Source: Chara braunii
Lineage: Eukaryota; Streptophyta; Charophyceae; Charales; Characeae
Direction: 5' to 3'
DNA length: 22,839 nt
NCBI GenBank assembly: GCA_003427395.1
Contig: BFEA01000774.1
Span: 425,857 to 448,695, forward strand
The notes below the pieces were generated by a model. That model worked only from the letters and a program-made list of their open reading frames with translations, was not told where the DNA came from and did not search any database. Shown here in pieces: positions 7,217 to 15,959 of this stretch. The position numbers were made by a program, and so were the translations under genes. The number at the start of each line of letters is the position of its first letter. The stretch's first letter is position 1.

Positions 7217-7388
7217 GGGGCGACGTCCCACCAGCAAAGAGGATTGGATACATATCCTGAATCTGGATTGTTTTAAGGAGAAATGTGGAAAGGCAGTTCG
7301 ATCTCGACTTTCTGCACCTCTCCACAAACAAGTCCAGATTCAGGTGTTCAATCCAATCCTCTTTGCTAGTGGGACCTCACCTCGCCCC
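7217..7388. mobile_element. Foldback MITE family C, copy C3
   Basis: 172 bp, the cleanest uninterrupted copy: the left end is GGGGCGACGTCCCACCAGCA, the right end is the inverse GCTAGTGGGACCTCACCTCG plus CCCC, and the arms include CCTGAATCTGGAT / GTCCAGATTCAGG. Flanking bases give no obvious target duplication. It can serve as the consensus for the family. Confidence 0.85.
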
Positions 7389-7477
7389 TGCTGTGTTTCA
7401 TCCTTCTGCCAGTCAAGACATCATCAGGGGACGAGTGCCTTATGAAAATCATGCTTGGAGAGATCATGTAAAGACGA

Positions 7478-7547
7478 GTCCTTCAGGATGTCCGTTAAAG
7501 TTGGAATGATACGGAGAAGATTAGCATGGCCCCTGTGCCAGGATAAA
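7478..7547 (+). pseudogene. U6 snRNA pseudogene, copy 2, 3'-truncated
   Basis: Starts GTCCTTCAGGATGTCC, continues TTGGAATGATACGGAGAAG and ATTAGCATGGCCCCTG, then breaks off after CAGGATAAATAG. The AGC triad is intact but ACAGAGA reads ACGGAGA. The last third of the RNA (the AAATGGTCC end) is missing. Seven bases downstream begins a fragment of MITE family F. No promoter elements or T-run are seen. Confidence 0.8.
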
Positions 7548-7553
7548 TAGGTA

Positions 7554-7588
7554 GACAATAATGACCAGCCATTCTATTTGGGTGAAGG
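7554..7588. mobile_element. MITE family F, right-end fragment
   Basis: ACAATAATGACCAGCC followed by ATTCTATTTGGGTGAAGG matches the right terminus of F4 almost base for base, then diverges. Only about 35 bases remain. Confidence 0.6.
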
Positions 7589-8210
7589 CCTCACATCACT
7601 GTCTGGCCAAAAGGAATCACCATCCACTTCTACATAAGTCACCCAGCTGTCACACTGTTCTGCCACCCAAACAGGAAAACAAAACCCATGCTGGTTAACA
7701 GAGTTTTTTTTTTTTTTTTTAAGACCTAAATTTTCTGATGGTTAACGGAGACCTAGATTTCGGGACGTTTCTCAGGACAGATACGCTGACATGTCAGGAC
7801 AATTTTTAATGCCATTTATAGCTAAACCCAAGAGTCATTTTATCCAAACTTGCCAGCAATCCATAGGGTGGAGACCATACTAACTAATTGCAAAAAAAAT
7901 AAAAGATTTTTTTTTTTTTTTAACTATAAAGCAGTGAGGCAAAAGTGTACTTTCATGTACATTTTGCCGACATTCGATTTCAGAAATCTTGAGAAATTGC
8001 AGAAATCTCAGCAGAGGAAATCCCAATACTCCAAATGAGACCAAATTTGGCACACCCAAACGTTGACCCAAAACAAAAACAGGCAAAAAAAGGAAAACAA
8101 AACATAAAATTTGACCCCCAAAGTTCCCAAACCCTAATTTTACTTTTGGGTCTGTTGGTCAGGACCTGAAAATGGGGTCCCCGTTAACCATTAGTGGAGA
8201 GGGTTCCCCG
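7589..8210. other. Unrecognised AT-rich stretch
   Basis: Contains T-runs at about 7705-7721 and 7905-7921. CTGACATGTCAGGAC (7788-7802) matches 6057-6072 in inverted form. No coding signal or element was recognised. Confidence 0.45.
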
Positions 8211-8214
8211 TTAA

Positions 8215-8412
8215 ACCACCAGTACTTCGCTCATCTATTGAATCCGAGCCTCCCAGCACGCTGCGCGCCAAGTCCTGCCGAACCGCCGTCGCAATTTTCT
8301 TTTTCGTTTTGCCTGCGGCCTCCAGCCAATGCGGTCCGGCAGGCCGAAGCCCAAATGGCGCAGCGCGTATACGGGAGCGCCGCGGCTGATAGCTGGGCCA
8401 GGTACTGGTGGT
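8215..8412. mobile_element. TTAA MITE family D, 198-bp copy
   Basis: Perfect TTAA on both sides (8211-8214 and 8413-8416). The ends are ACCACCAGTACTTCGC and the inverse GCTGGGCCAGGTACTGGTGGT. The interior is GC-rich and unlike the subtype at 2301, so the family shares ends but not interiors. The flank before the element carries the target-like string TCCCCGTTAA twice (around 8179 and 8205). Confidence 0.8.
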
Positions 8413-8620
8413 TTAACGGTTAGTGGGTCGCAGAGGTCATAATACTCGATGACAGCGTTTCTGATCAAACTACACATGAGGAGGGAGGAGGAGAGGATGA
8501 AAATGCACGACATCTTAGGGGCCTCTCATATTTGAATCCCATCCTGCTCAAATTCGTTTCCCCCCCCAAAAGGAAGGAAGAGAGACAAAGCTTCTGCAGA
8601 CAAGGATTATATTTGAGCTT
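8413..8620. other. No feature recognised
   Basis: Intergenic-type sequence between the D element and U6 copy 3. It includes a GGAGGAGGAG-like purine patch. Confidence 0.4.
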
Positions 8621-8718
8621 GTCCTTCAGGATGCCTGTTAAAATTGGACACCGGGAAGAAAAAAAAAAACGCACGGTGCCTGTGGAAGGATGACTCACAT
8701 AAACAGAAAAATGGTCCA
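8621..8718 (+). pseudogene. U6 snRNA pseudogene, copy 3, internally degraded
   Basis: Starts GTCCTTCAGGATGCCTGTTA, keeps AAATTGG, then has an A-rich replacement where ACAGAGA and AGC should be. It recovers at GGTGCCTGTGGAAGGATGAC and ends AAAAATGGTCCATAAAAAAA. Length about 98 nt. It shares the 5' variant GTCCTTCAGGATG with copy 2, so those two may belong to one pseudogene lineage distinct from copy 1. It cannot function. Confidence 0.75.
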
Positions 8719-8890
8719 TAAAAAAAGGGAAAAATCAAAAGATAAAAGAAATCCAGCGACTCCAAAGATTTGCTCATATTTCCCCCTCCCCTCTGTATTT
8801 CCCCCTACCCTCTGTATTTTTATTGGTGTATCAGTTCTCAGCCAGGCTGTGACAAAGTATGATGACCTCTGTCAACCTATTTTTTAACCT

Positions 8891-8917
8891 TTTTTTTTTT
8901 TTTTTTTTTTTTTTTTT
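8891..8917. repeat. Poly(T) tract
   Basis: 27 T. It could be the poly(A) tail of a minus-strand retroelement, but the downstream sequence (8918-9350) matches none of the families found here. Confidence 0.8.
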
Positions 8918-8991
8918 CGTATGCTCTTTTCTCTTACCCCTCCCTGCCAGTCTCAACAGTCTCCCTAGGGCACCCCCCATTCCCCCGTCTC

Positions 8992-9028
8992 AAGGAACAC
9001 GGAGGGGAGGGGTTCCTCCGTGTTCCTT
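8992..9028. repeat. Perfect 14-bp hairpin
   Basis: AAGGAACACGGAGG pairs with CCTCCGTGTTCCTT across a 9-base loop. It is not followed by a T-run and no gene is adjacent, so I do not call it a terminator. Confidence 0.85.
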
Positions 9029-9355
9029 AAACTGCAAGTACGCAGCCCCAGCCTTGCAGAAAGTTTTTGTCACCACAAGCAAAACTCGGAGGGGCCGCGC
9101 GGCGTGGGGCACTGTTGAAAAAAAACATTGGCGGTCTCGGAACTGGTGCGGGTTTCGTGCTGACACCCGCGGGCCGATGTGTGGTGTACCGGTGCGCTAA
9201 GACAGATTCCAGGCGGATCTGCCAGATAGCAGCTGCGGGCACCACCCAGCCCTAGTTGAAGCTTCAAAAGAATGTGTGCCCAGTGAACAAGGCTGAGCCC
9301 TAGTTGAAGTCACCTTGTTCTGGATCACAACGGGAAAGCAACCCACCCAGCCCTA

Positions 9356-9446
9356 CCGTAATGCGCGGTCATTATCGCTGCATCTGGACGGAAAGTTGTG
9401 CCAAATACAGCTATAATGACTGGGCGTTCTATTCGGGTGAAGACGG
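9356..9446. mobile_element. MITE family F, copy F6 with damaged left end
   Basis: The right end TTCGGGTGAAGACGG is intact. The left begins TACCGTA and jumps to ATGCGCGGTCATTATCGC, so about a dozen terminal bases were lost. The body (GCTGCATCTGGACGGAAAGT) aligns with F3. Confidence 0.65.
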
Positions 9447-10283
9447 TGCTTCGGACTCCAGGCGCGATCATTTTGTGTACCAACCCAATGAGATAACCCA
9501 AGGTGGGGGCCCCCAGGAGATCATACGTAGAGCACCTTTATTTGAGATACCACAGGTCACAGGTGGTGTCCGATGGCCCCCCTGTTAGGCCAAGGTATAA
9601 CCCATAACAGCCCAGGGCCTACCCTCTTTACACCCATCCCAGCGCAGCCATTGTGATCTATGTATATAGTCTGTAGTACATACCCTACATATATAGTCTG
9701 TATGCTCTCTGTGTGTAAGTCTTTAGGCCAGACAGATGGAGCAGTTGGTCATGAGTCGTCCAGGGGTGGATGCTCGTATCACTCTCCCTAGAGGTTGTAG
9801 GCTGACTTTATTTATATAAAAAAAAGAAAAACAAAAGGGCTAGGCGGTCAAAGGGCTAGGCAGGCTACAGACCCATGTGATCTCTGTAGTCTACAGGGCA
9901 TTCAGGCTGCACACATGCGATCTGAAACTGTAAGTGTACAGGCTATCCGGGCTGAAGACAGTGTGATTGGCAACTGTGGGCCTCCGTTCACTACTCAACA
10001 TTCTAGATGTACTTGGAGAGAACCTTTGACCAGTTGCATTCGGACTGATCCAACATTTTGAATGGCCCTATATGTGCAATCTGTATGCGATGCCTGGTTA
10101 GGTTAACCTATCCTCCCAACCCCTCTAGAGTAGGACACACCCCTTGACTCTACCCTGCTACCCATTGAGAGTTGTCTCCCCCACATCAGAGTAGGACAAC
10201 CGTAGTCTGGTCGTACCCCTTCCATGGTTACCCCAAGAGCAGTGCCCCCACATGGAACAGGACAGACCACCCAATACCTCTGC
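9447..10283. other. Unrecognised stretch
   Basis: No family match inside the window. TGTTAGGCCAAGG at 9585 followed by TATATAGTCTGTA (duplicated around 9665 and 9700) superficially resembles a plant LTR start, but I found no partner copy, primer-binding site or coding domain. No gene was recognised. Confidence 0.4.
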
Positions 10284-10427
10284 TGTGGGATGAGAGAGAT
10301 ATATCCCATGGCAAGATGCACTCGTCTCTCACTTCTCTGCGTCTCTGACAGTTGGTGTGGGATGAGAGAGATCTATCCCATGGCAAGATGCACTCTTCTC
10401 TTAGTTCTCTGTGTCTCTGACAGTTCC
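10284..10427. repeat. 72-bp tandem duplication
   Basis: Units at 10284-10355 and 10356-10427 both start TGTGGGATGAGAGAGAT and end CTCTGACAGTT, with a few substitutions. They lie just before D5. Confidence 0.9.
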
Positions 10428-10445
10428 GGTTATGAAGGAATTTAA

Positions 10446-10634
10446 ACCACCAGTACCTTTCCCCGCTTGAAAATCGAATATGCGCTGGCATATTCGGGAG
10501 CAAGCGGGGATCGGTACTACCAGACCGAAATGGCTGGTGGCGCCAGCCAAATGAGGCCCGCGCCGGTTCGTTTTGTTTTGGTGAGCAGGGCGATTTTAGG
10601 CTCGGCATCGATAACTGAGAAAGGTACTCGTAGT
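10446..10634. mobile_element. TTAA MITE family D, decayed 189-bp copy
   Basis: TTAA (10442-10445) then ACCACCAGTACCTTTCCC. The probable right end GGTACTCGTAGT at 10623-10634 has three changes from GGTACTGGTGGT and is followed by ATAA. The interior includes a second inverted match (CCCCGCTTG / CAAGCGGGG) near 10461 and 10502. Confidence 0.55.
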
Positions 10635-11224
10635 ATAACCAGGTCGGTCCGTCCAAAGCTCGGCCTTCTTTACTGGGCACACTTTGTTTTGATACAGGAG
10701 GTTTCACCTGCAGTGGACTGGGGTAATTATGGACATCATTCATGTGAAAAGGCTCACAGCAGACTGGTTGGCGTCACCTTGTGGTGGACCTTGAGTGCAT
10801 GATGCCATGGTGATGGGCTCATGCGACAGGTGCCCAGGGACACGGTTTCCACTAGCCGCAGGATAAGATAGAACATGGACATCCACCTCGCTGCGTGACC
10901 ATCTCGGCCTGTGGATGGCGAGAGACTGGACAGCGACATTTTTCCTTGTCGTTCTAGTGCTTTCCTGGGGTTTCTGTGCACTTCCTGGCAATGAAGAAGG
11001 CGCCCTCCCATTGGTTGGGCGCCGGTCATGGTCGCAAAAACATTTCATCAGACTGACCCTTCTCACCCCAAAGAAATGTGGGTCGCGATCAGTCTTGGTG
11101 GCAGCAACCATTCTATCTCTCTGGTTGAAGATAAACTGTTTGGGCCGCTCGAGCACTGCAACCACGCAGGAGGCGAGCTCCACAGATGCTTGAGCGGGTG
11201 GACTGGGCAACTGTCAGACCAGCA
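10635..11224. other. Unrecognised stretch with two overlapping chance-like open frames
   Basis: A 156-codon frame on the minus strand (10740-11210) and a 92-codon frame on the plus strand (10915-11193) overlap. The plus frame has a hydrophobic N-terminal segment (residues about 8-22) that could mimic a signal peptide. Neither resembles a family I know, and neither has supporting promoter or splice context. I treat both as unproven. Confidence 0.3.
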
Positions 11225-11428
11225 GTTTCATTAAACCGGACATTTTATACTTTTTGAACGAAATTGAAACCCACTTATTTGGGCCTGAAATGTCACCGTT
11301 TTCGCTCCTTAGGGTCCCCCTTGGATGTACCTGAACTTCAGTTCAAGTCCAAATGGATGGTGATATTTCTTGGGCCAAATAAGTAGGTTTCAATTCGTCC
11401 AAAAAATATAAAATGTCCGTTTTGACGA
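11225..11428. mobile_element. Foldback element E
   Basis: Arms of about 65-75 bases: ACCGGACATTTTATAC and ATTGAAACCCACTTATTTGG on the left, inverted AAGTAGGTTTCAATTCGTCC and TATAAAATGTCCG on the right, with a spacer of about 60 bases. The right arm is part of a tandem duplication that continues downstream. The interior is non-coding. Confidence 0.65.
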
Positions 11429-11536
11429 AATCGCTGTTAAGGAGACCTCATAAGACAATTAAAGGCACTCCAAGAAGCTGAGTGAGGGGAGACATACATA
11501 ATGATCCCCTCTGGCTGCCCCTGCTTCTCACATGGA
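11354..11536. repeat. About 183-bp tandem unit, copy 1 (intact)
   Basis: Runs from GGATGGTGATATTTCTT through AAAATGTCCGTTTTGACG and AGACAATTAAAGGCACTCC to TGCTTCTCACATGGA. It includes the right arm of E. Its TTAA at 11458-11461 is uninterrupted. The second copy follows directly and carries a D insertion at that same TTAA. Confidence 0.85.
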
Positions 11537-11882
11537 GGACGGCGATATTTCTTTGGCCAAAAAGTAGGTTTCAATTCGTCCAAAAAATATAAAATGTCCG
11601 TTTTGACGAAATTGTTGTTAAGGAGACCTCGTAAGACAATTGAACCACCAGTACTTGGCCCAGCTATCAAGTCCGAGCCTCGGCCGACCGGTATGCCGAG
11701 CCTTGCCGAGGCTCGAACTACCGGGCACTAGCTTCCCCTACGTGGTTGCAGAACAACATGAAAAAGAGAAGACAAAAAAAAAAAAAAAAAAACACAAAAC
11801 ACAAAAACACAACAAGAGAAATACGGGATACTCTATTATAGGCAAGAAAAAGAAAAACAAAGAAAAAAAAAGGGTCCCTCTG

Positions 11883-11962
11883 CCACTCTCGAAATGTGCA
11901 AAACGAGAGTGAATCTTCCACTAGAACATGGAAAGATACACCGCCATGGTTTTGGTCTTCAC
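11883..11962. mobile_element. Short element H, copy H1, right end missing
   Basis: CCACTCTCGAAATGTGCAAAA then GAATCTTCCACTAGAACATG, nearly identical to H2 over about 75 bases. After GGTTTTGGTC it diverges, so the right inverted end is lost. Confidence 0.65.
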
Positions 11963-12006
11963 GAAATCTGCCGGCGGGCTGCTAGGAACATCCCGCACAG
12001 CCTGGC

Positions 12007-12008
<2 letters not shown>

Positions 12009-12044
<36 letters not shown>
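12009..12044. repeat. (CT)n microsatellite
   Basis: Pure CT dinucleotides, followed after GTGGTACGTGTGTGTGCG by an alternating GC run and a (GA)n run at about 12069-12088. Confidence 0.95.
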
Positions 12045-12046
<2 letters not shown>

Positions 12047-12093
12047 GTACGTGTGTGTGCGCGCGCGCGGAGAGAGAGAGAGAGAGAGCCGCA

Positions 12094-12195
12094 CCACTAC
12101 TCTCGAAATGTGCAAAACGAGAGTGAATCTTCCACTAGAACATGGAAAGATACACGGCCATGATTATTGTCTTTTGTGCATGTCGAGAGTAGTCG
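12094..12195. mobile_element. Short element H, copy H2 with both inverted ends
   Basis: About 100 bp. The left end is CCACTACTCTCGAAATGTGC and the right end, inverted, reads CGACTACTCTCGACATGCAC, roughly 24 matching bases. The core GAATCTTCCACTAGAACATG is shared with H1 and, inverted, with H3. A small non-autonomous inverted-repeat element. The target duplication was not resolved. Confidence 0.65.
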
Positions 12196-12207
12196 GCTCG
12201 TTGATGC

Positions 12208-12231
12208 CTCTCTCTCTCTCTCTCGTTGATG

Positions 12232-12269
<38 letters not shown>

Positions 12270-12307
12270 CCTCTCTCTCCCCCCCCCCCCCCCCCCCCCC
12301 CCCCCCC
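12208..12307. repeat. (CT)n and poly(C) run
   Basis: Two CT blocks separated by a repeated CGTTGATGCCT, ending in a run of about 28 C. Homopolymer length is unlikely to be accurate. Confidence 0.9.
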
Positions 12308-12602
12308 TACAGCACGTGTATGACACCCGTTTCTCATCTTTGTTTTCGTTTTTTTTCTTAGTGTTTTTTTTTTTTGTTTTTATTACAATTCGTAGGTGAC
12401 ATCCTGTAGTTGGCGGGGCCCGGCCAAGAAGCAATGACCGGGCCTTCCCTTGGCCGACCTCCGTAGGCCCCGGTGCGTTAACGGGGAAGGCCCGTGGCCG
12501 ATAGCTGGGCCAAGTACTGGTGGTTTAAGCACACTCCAAGAAGCTGAGTGAGGGGAGACGTACAAAATGATCCCTCTGGCTGTCCCTGCTTCTCACATGG
12601 AG

Positions 12603-13845
12603 AAAGTTATTCCACCCCAGAGCAATATGCACCCAGGAGATGGGCAGAGGTAATGCGTCAACACTGCTCTTTGGGAATAGAAGAATGACCGACCAGAACA
12701 GCCAATTCTTCCCTGGCAATGAGTCACCCTGGACGGATGAATTGGATAAGAAAAGAATCCTGAGGACTAAAAATAGAAACAACGGCGGGCGCGGCAGGTT
12801 TCGAGTTCGCAAAGGCAAAAAAAAACAGTGGGGCCGCTTCTCTCTGCAGTACCAGTGGGGCCACTTTCTATTGAAGGAAAGTCCGGGAACAGTCCATGAG
12901 GCAACGCGGCAGCTTCTCGTGGCTTCCAATGGATTTCCATCGTTTCCAACGGAGGGGGTGCCCCCCCCCCTTCTACTCCCAAGTTCTGTCCACACGAAAA
13001 GGGCACCGTGAAACAGTACCCGATATCGGCGCTTCGTGGCAGAGTGAAAGCACTGCCTCTGTTCATGTCCTCGATGCTGGCCGGCGCGTAGGATCCCACA
13101 AGAACTCCTGGTGGAAAGGGAACAGTTTCGGCCAGCCGGTGGGATCCGGCTGAGAGAGAGAGAGGTATGAGAGAGGACATGCACATGTGAAGTCACACGT
13201 GAACCGAGTCCAATGCGGAAGTGACCAAAGAAGAACAAAGAAGCAAAATATACAATGAGATATACCCGGCGGATCCAGGGGACGACCTGGATGCCAGGCT
13301 TACCCATCCAGGAACAGGTTGGCGGTCTGAAACTGGACCGGCATGATGAGGGCGGGCCCCAGAGGGGTACTGCTACACTGCCTTGGACAGCGGGTGGGCA
13401 TCCGGATCGGTTTGAAGTTTGACCGACCAGTTCACATGAACCTAAGTAGGAACAATATCTACTTCCCTCCGTAAAACTCTGCATTAATTGTTGAAGAATG
13501 TATTAAAACAGGTGGAATTGGAACAACTTAGTGCTCTTACCGGTATTGGCTTCGGGCCCGGTCCAGTAGCGTAAGTGGCAGGCCACTTTGAAAAGGCGCA
13601 GTTACCTTTCGCATGTATCGGATGGTGATGCCCCACGATGCCCACGACTTTCGGAGGTCAGTAAAGCGGAAATGGCTGCCAATGGAATTTCTCAATGGCA
13701 GCCGCGCTGGGTCCAGCCTCCAAAGGCCTCCGAAGAATGAGGTATAGGTTATATTCCCAATGGGACACCAGCTTAAAGGTGGCGGCCAAAAAAAGAAGAA
13801 GAAGAAGAACGAACCCTCTTGGGTGGATAAAATGCTGAAAAAGTG
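12603..13845. other. Unrecognised stretch containing a 319-codon minus-strand frame
   Basis: The frame on the minus strand spans 12525-13484 and its C-terminal end runs into the repeat flank at 12525-12602. The translation is rich in R, S, P and L, has no conserved motif that I recognise, and is opposed by a 123-codon plus frame (12640-13011). I would not annotate a gene without transcript evidence. An imperfect palindrome lies at 13649-13739, with GGCTGCCA / TGGCAGCC and outer CTTTCGGAGG / CCTCCGAAG. Confidence 0.3.
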
Positions 13846-14115
13846 GAAGCGACCCAGCTCAGTTCGTTAGGCATGCAAGTGGAATTGAGGAGGACATGGG
13901 TTCGATACGCACTTGCAAAATGCTGTCTTTGCGTTAGCCGGTTTGCTCCACCGGTGGCCCCACCCTACTCCCTGACCACAGCCGATTTAGGCCGGGGGGC
14001 AGCATGCATCCCCTTGATCGTGACAGGTAGCTATGTGTGCATGGGCTCCCTGTATAGGCTTAGGGGTTGTCGTAGGTAGGTAGGTAGTGAAAGGTGAAAT
14101 TGAGAGAAGAATATA
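13846..14115 (+). mobile_element. tRNA-derived SINE family B, copy B2, internally deleted
   Basis: A-box-like CAGCTCAGTTCGTTAGGC (from 13855), B-box-like GGGTTCGATACGC (13898-13910), then body from TTTGCGTTAGCCGG to GTGAAAGGTG and the end GAGAGAAGAATATAG. Compared with B1 about 190 bases just after the B-box are absent. Either B1 has an insertion or B2 a deletion. The tail is short here. Confidence 0.75.
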
Positions 14116-14237
14116 GCTCAGCCTTTTTTTAATGCTGAAGTAGAAAAGGCCTGAAAAAGGCAATATATTCAGAGGCAGGGATTGTGAGATTGCTGAAGGG
14201 AACCTGGGAATGGAGCATTTCGATGCCTCCAGAGGAA

Positions 14238-14361
14238 TGGGGTGGATGCTTATTTGTGTCTCAGAAGGCCCATTTTACCTGGACGGATGTGCCACGAAAT
14301 GGTGCCCCAGTACTTCCGACCCGAGGCGGAAGTACTGGGGTGGATGCTTATTTGTGTCTCA
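14238..14361. repeat. 26-bp direct repeat bracketing a perfect 14-bp hairpin
   Basis: TGGGGTGGATGCTTATTTGT followed by GTCTCA occurs at 14238-14263 and 14336-14361. Next to the second copy, CCCCAGTACTTCCG (14305-14318) pairs perfectly with CGGAAGTACTGGGG (14327-14340) across 8 bases. AGTACTTCC is also the short end of family D. Confidence 0.85.
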
Positions 14362-14419
14362 CGCCGCGTCTCTGAAAAAATGGCTGGGAAACGTCCTGGT
14401 GGTTTAAACTTTGTTTTAA

Positions 14420-14542
14420 ACCAGTACTTCCTAAGTTGTGCCCGTTATATGGGCCACTACAAGAGTGCCCAAATTCATCCGACTAGAAGCGTTTTGACTC
14501 TATTTTTTTCCGCGGCCAATAGCTGGGCCAAGTACTGGTGGT
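14420..14542. mobile_element. TTAA MITE family D, 123-bp monomer
   Basis: TTAA (14416-14419) then ACCAGTACTTCCTAAG. The right end is the inverse of ACCACCAGTACTTGGCCC, followed by CTAA (one change from TTAA). Inverted relative to 2301-2575, it carries the same internal CCAAATTCATCCGACTAGAA. A remnant CCTGGTGGTTTAA lies just outside at 14393-14405, hinting at a second decayed end. Confidence 0.78.
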
Positions 14543-14592
14543 CTAATCAAATGTATATTACAGCGAATTCCTTCCCGTTCTGTTATGGATAC

Positions 14593-14892
<300 letters not shown>

Positions 14893-14907
14893 GCTGTCTC
14901 TTCCGCC

Positions 14908-14924
<17 letters not shown>

Positions 14925-14939
<15 letters not shown>

Positions 14940-14949
14940 TGTGTGTGTG
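14925..14949. repeat. (GT)n microsatellite after a T-run
   Basis: A T-run followed by about eleven GT dinucleotides. Confidence 0.9.
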
Positions 14950-15086
14950 GTGATACTGTGGTCAGGATTGGGTCGTTTTGACAACATCTGTGCCGCAGAT
15001 TGGCAAGACAGACGGGAACTTGGCGTCGCATCGGCTATTTTTCATTTCATCCAGATCTTTCAAATTTCAAGAAAGACCCTCCAACG

Positions 15087-15145
15087 CCCCCCCCCCGCCC
15101 CCCGCCCCCTCCCCCTCCCCCTCCCCTCCCCAACCCACCCCACTC
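15087..15145. repeat. C-rich low-complexity tract
   Basis: Nearly all C with scattered G, T and A. It produces proline- or glycine-rich chance open frames. Confidence 0.85.
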
Positions 15146-15275
15146 CGCTGGCCAAGGTGATATTTCTTGCAGTGCACTAGCCAGGGCAGAGGGCTCATAG
15201 TACCTACCACACTTCGCACAAGGCCCTTGTGCAAAACCTCTATCCTGGTAGTGGTAGGCTTTGCCTACCGCGCTG

Positions 15276-15330
15276 CTCGAGCTATTGGTGGGGAGCCACA
15301 CCTGCTGGAAACCAGGTCGAACATCCCTTA
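15276..15330 (-). mobile_element. SINE-G fragment, copy G2
   Basis: On the minus strand GGTTTCCAGCAGGTGTGGCT then CCCCACCAATAGCTCGAG, matching G1 and G3. Next to it GGTAGGC pairs with GCCTACC (15253-15269), at the place where G1 also has a hairpin. No poly(A) tail is attached. Confidence 0.55.
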
Positions 15331-15959
15331 ACACAGAGTCCAGATGCACAGTGAGAAGATAACTCCCTGCCAGCATTGATTACCGTGGGCCTCACATGAT
15401 TAACTGAGCAGGGATGGAGGTGGCCGGGAGGGGGGCCAACGCCTTGGGCCTGCGGGGCACCGGGCTCCATGTCGTTAGCACCACCACTCCCCTCCCCTTG
15501 TCTATTAATGGAAAAAAGTGGATAATAAGACAAAACTGAGTGGGCTCTGTTGATGCTTCAGTAGTCTGTTGGGACCTGGAAGCGCGTTGGACACACTGCA
15601 TGGTAAACCTCCGACTTTCCTGTGCTGGACCCTATCTGTTCAGTTGTCTCCTTGTTCTGTCTGGCAGCAGATTCACTTGATACGAAAAAATGAAACTGTG
15701 CGCCCCCTCGGTCGCGCCCCTGGCTAGACCCCCCCTTGCAGGATTTCCACTACTGACAGCGGGTGAGGGGGGAAGGGGGGAAGGGGTCCCCGAAGTCCCG
15801 CGGCGGTCTGAGTGGGAACCCCAGATCAATAGCTGTCCATTCTCGAAACTGCAGCCTGTAGTGCCACTTCATCTCCATGTGAGGTTCTTCTTCCTTTGCC
15901 ATATATTGTTCCATTTGTTTGTCTTCCTACCATGTCACCCTGGCTATCCATCCCCCCCT
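15331..15959. other. No gene recognised; may include the 3' part of the LINE remnant
   Basis: Short interrupted frames only. The stretch nearest 15959 may be the 3' end of the minus-strand LINE fragment that follows, but no poly(A) tail or shared 3' sequence lets me place the boundary. Confidence 0.35.

Larger units (their letters stand above)
11644..12524. mobile_element. TTAA MITE family D, 881-bp copy
   Basis: Ends ACCACCAGTACTTGGCCC and, inverted, GCTGGGCCAAGTACTGGTGGT (positions 12504-12524). The right flank is TTAA, the left TTGA (one transition). Subterminal GC-rich palindromes include CGGGCCTTCCC / GGGAAGGCCCG. The interior is mostly H elements, (CT)n, (GA)n and poly(C). No transposase is encoded, so it depends on an enzyme made elsewhere. 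The size reflects internal insertions and expansions. Confidence 0.8.
11537..12602. repeat. About 183-bp tandem unit, copy 2, split by an 881-bp D element
   Basis: The left part (11537-11643) ends AAGACAATTGA. The right part (12525-12602) starts TTAAGCACACTCCAAGAAGC and ends TGCTTCTCACATGGAG. Together they reproduce copy 1. The duplication therefore preceded the insertion, or the insertion hit only one copy. Confidence 0.85.

Noticed and set aside
8992-9028. Rho-independent terminator
   Set aside because: No T-run follows, there is no upstream gene, and the context is eukaryotic.
9585-9760. LTR retrotransposon terminal repeat starting TGTTAGGCC
   Set aside because: No second copy, no primer-binding site or polypurine tract, no gag or pol domain and no matching CA end.
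10915-11193. Small secreted protein on the plus strand
   Set aside because: A hydrophobic N-terminus alone is weak evidence. There is no homology, and a longer open frame opposes it.
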